A stretch of DNA of 5,451 bases from NCBI GenBank assembly GCA_903886165.1, contig CAISLL010000131.1:1-5451 (forward strand), read 5' to 3'. Position numbers and translations under genes: made by a program. This stretch comes from an uncultured beta proteobacterium (GTDB lineage: Bacteria; Pseudomonadota; Gammaproteobacteria; Burkholderiales; Burkholderiaceae_C). The notes beneath the pieces were generated by a model, which did no database searches, was not told the DNA's origin, and worked only from the letters and a program-made list of their open reading frames with translations. Below are positions 5,181-5,451 of this stretch, piece by piece. Each line of letters begins with the position of its first letter. Within the stretch, counting starts at the first letter, position 1.

Positions 5181-5451
5181 CAGCGTAGCCGGGTGTACCA
5201 GCTTGCGGGGGTATTGATACGTTGGCGTCAAGGCCGTTCGCAAGCGGCGGCCTTTCCGTTGTGCGCTGGCGAACCCAGCGTGGCAACATGCCAATTACCC
5301 CGACGACCACGCCCACGCTGAACGCAGACAGCACGATGAGTACCTGGGGTGCGCGCCATTGGTTGCCAAAGAAAAAATGCACAGTGGTGTCTTGCTGGTT
5401 GTTCAGCGCGAAGGCAAACAGGGTAAAAAAAATGGCTGCTTTAAGTAACCA
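5170..5451 (-). CDS. lapA: Lipopolysaccharide assembly protein LapA (5' end missing)
   Basis: The C-terminal 93 residues of a LapA (DUF1049) protein; the frame is open to the last base, so the start lies outside the window by probably only a few codons. Visible parts are most of membrane helix 1 (WLLKAAIFFTLFAFAL), the characteristic short loop NNQQDTTVHFFFGNQWRAP, membrane helix 2 (QVLIVLSAFSVGVVVGVIGM) and a polar cytoplasmic tail that begins LPRWVRQRTTERPP. The GTG at 5380-5382 is internal (the V of TVHFFF) and should not be taken as the start. LapA is a small inner-membrane partner of LapB in LPS assembly; the 11-nt overlap with lapB fits tight co-expression. In Burkholderiales this pair usually follows rpsA and ihfB, which would lie beyond the right edge. 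Confidence 0.9.
   Translation of the reverse strand, partial: WLLKAAIFFTLFAFALNNQQDTTVHFFFGNQWRAPQVLIVLSAFSVGVVVGVIGMLPRWVRQRTTERPPLANGLDANVSIPPQAGTPGYADGV

Noticed and set aside
5181..5294. 38-codon N-terminal extension of lapB
   Set aside because: It overlaps lapA in another frame, and the family N-terminus with its membrane helix begins at the ATG at 5180.

Overview
The window looks like a piece of a betaproteobacterial chromosome, most likely Comamonadaceae (Rhodoferax/Polaromonas-like). This rests on three things: the style of the proteins, the gene order lapA-lapB-hldA-hldD-comEA-like that I know from Burkholderiales, and two intergenic sequences that resemble dispersed repeats I remember from Comamonadaceae genomes. 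No database search was possible, so genus-level placement is inference.

Layout. Positions 1-947 hold two plus-strand genes: the C-terminal 199 residues of a periplasmic solute-binding protein (start outside the window) and a 99-residue conserved-looking protein of unknown function. They meet a convergent minus-strand crcB (fluoride channel, 981-1364) across a 33-bp gap that carries a repeat-like sequence. The rest of the window, read right to left on the minus strand, is an envelope block: lapA (cut by the right edge) overlaps lapB by 11 nt; a 137-bp gap holds a GC-rich repeat and a promoter; then hldA and hldD overlap by 4 nt (ATGA). A hairpin built around the hldD stop codon ends that unit. 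After a 146-bp regulatory gap with a CRP-like palindrome and a long imperfect hairpin comes a secreted ComEA-family helix-hairpin-helix protein, closed by a textbook terminator before crcB.

How the genes fit together. LapA/LapB are inner-membrane proteins that control lipopolysaccharide synthesis (in E. coli LapB presents LpxC to FtsH). HldA and HldD make the ADP-L-glycero-D-manno-heptose used for the LPS inner core: the kinase step and the final epimerase step. The kinase lacks the C-terminal nucleotidyltransferase domain of E. coli HldE, so a separate HldC, as well as GmhA and GmhB, must be encoded elsewhere. The ComEA-like protein, CrcB and the solute-binding protein have no obvious functional link to LPS.

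All genes appear intact apart from the two cut by the window edges. I found no tRNA, rRNA, CRISPR array, transposase or prophage gene, and no convincing new multi-gene system. The points most worth following are the regulatory architecture upstream of the comEA-like gene, the apparently leaderless hldA promoter, a repeat-like sequence that seems to encode the end of CrcB, and the uncharacterised 99-residue protein.
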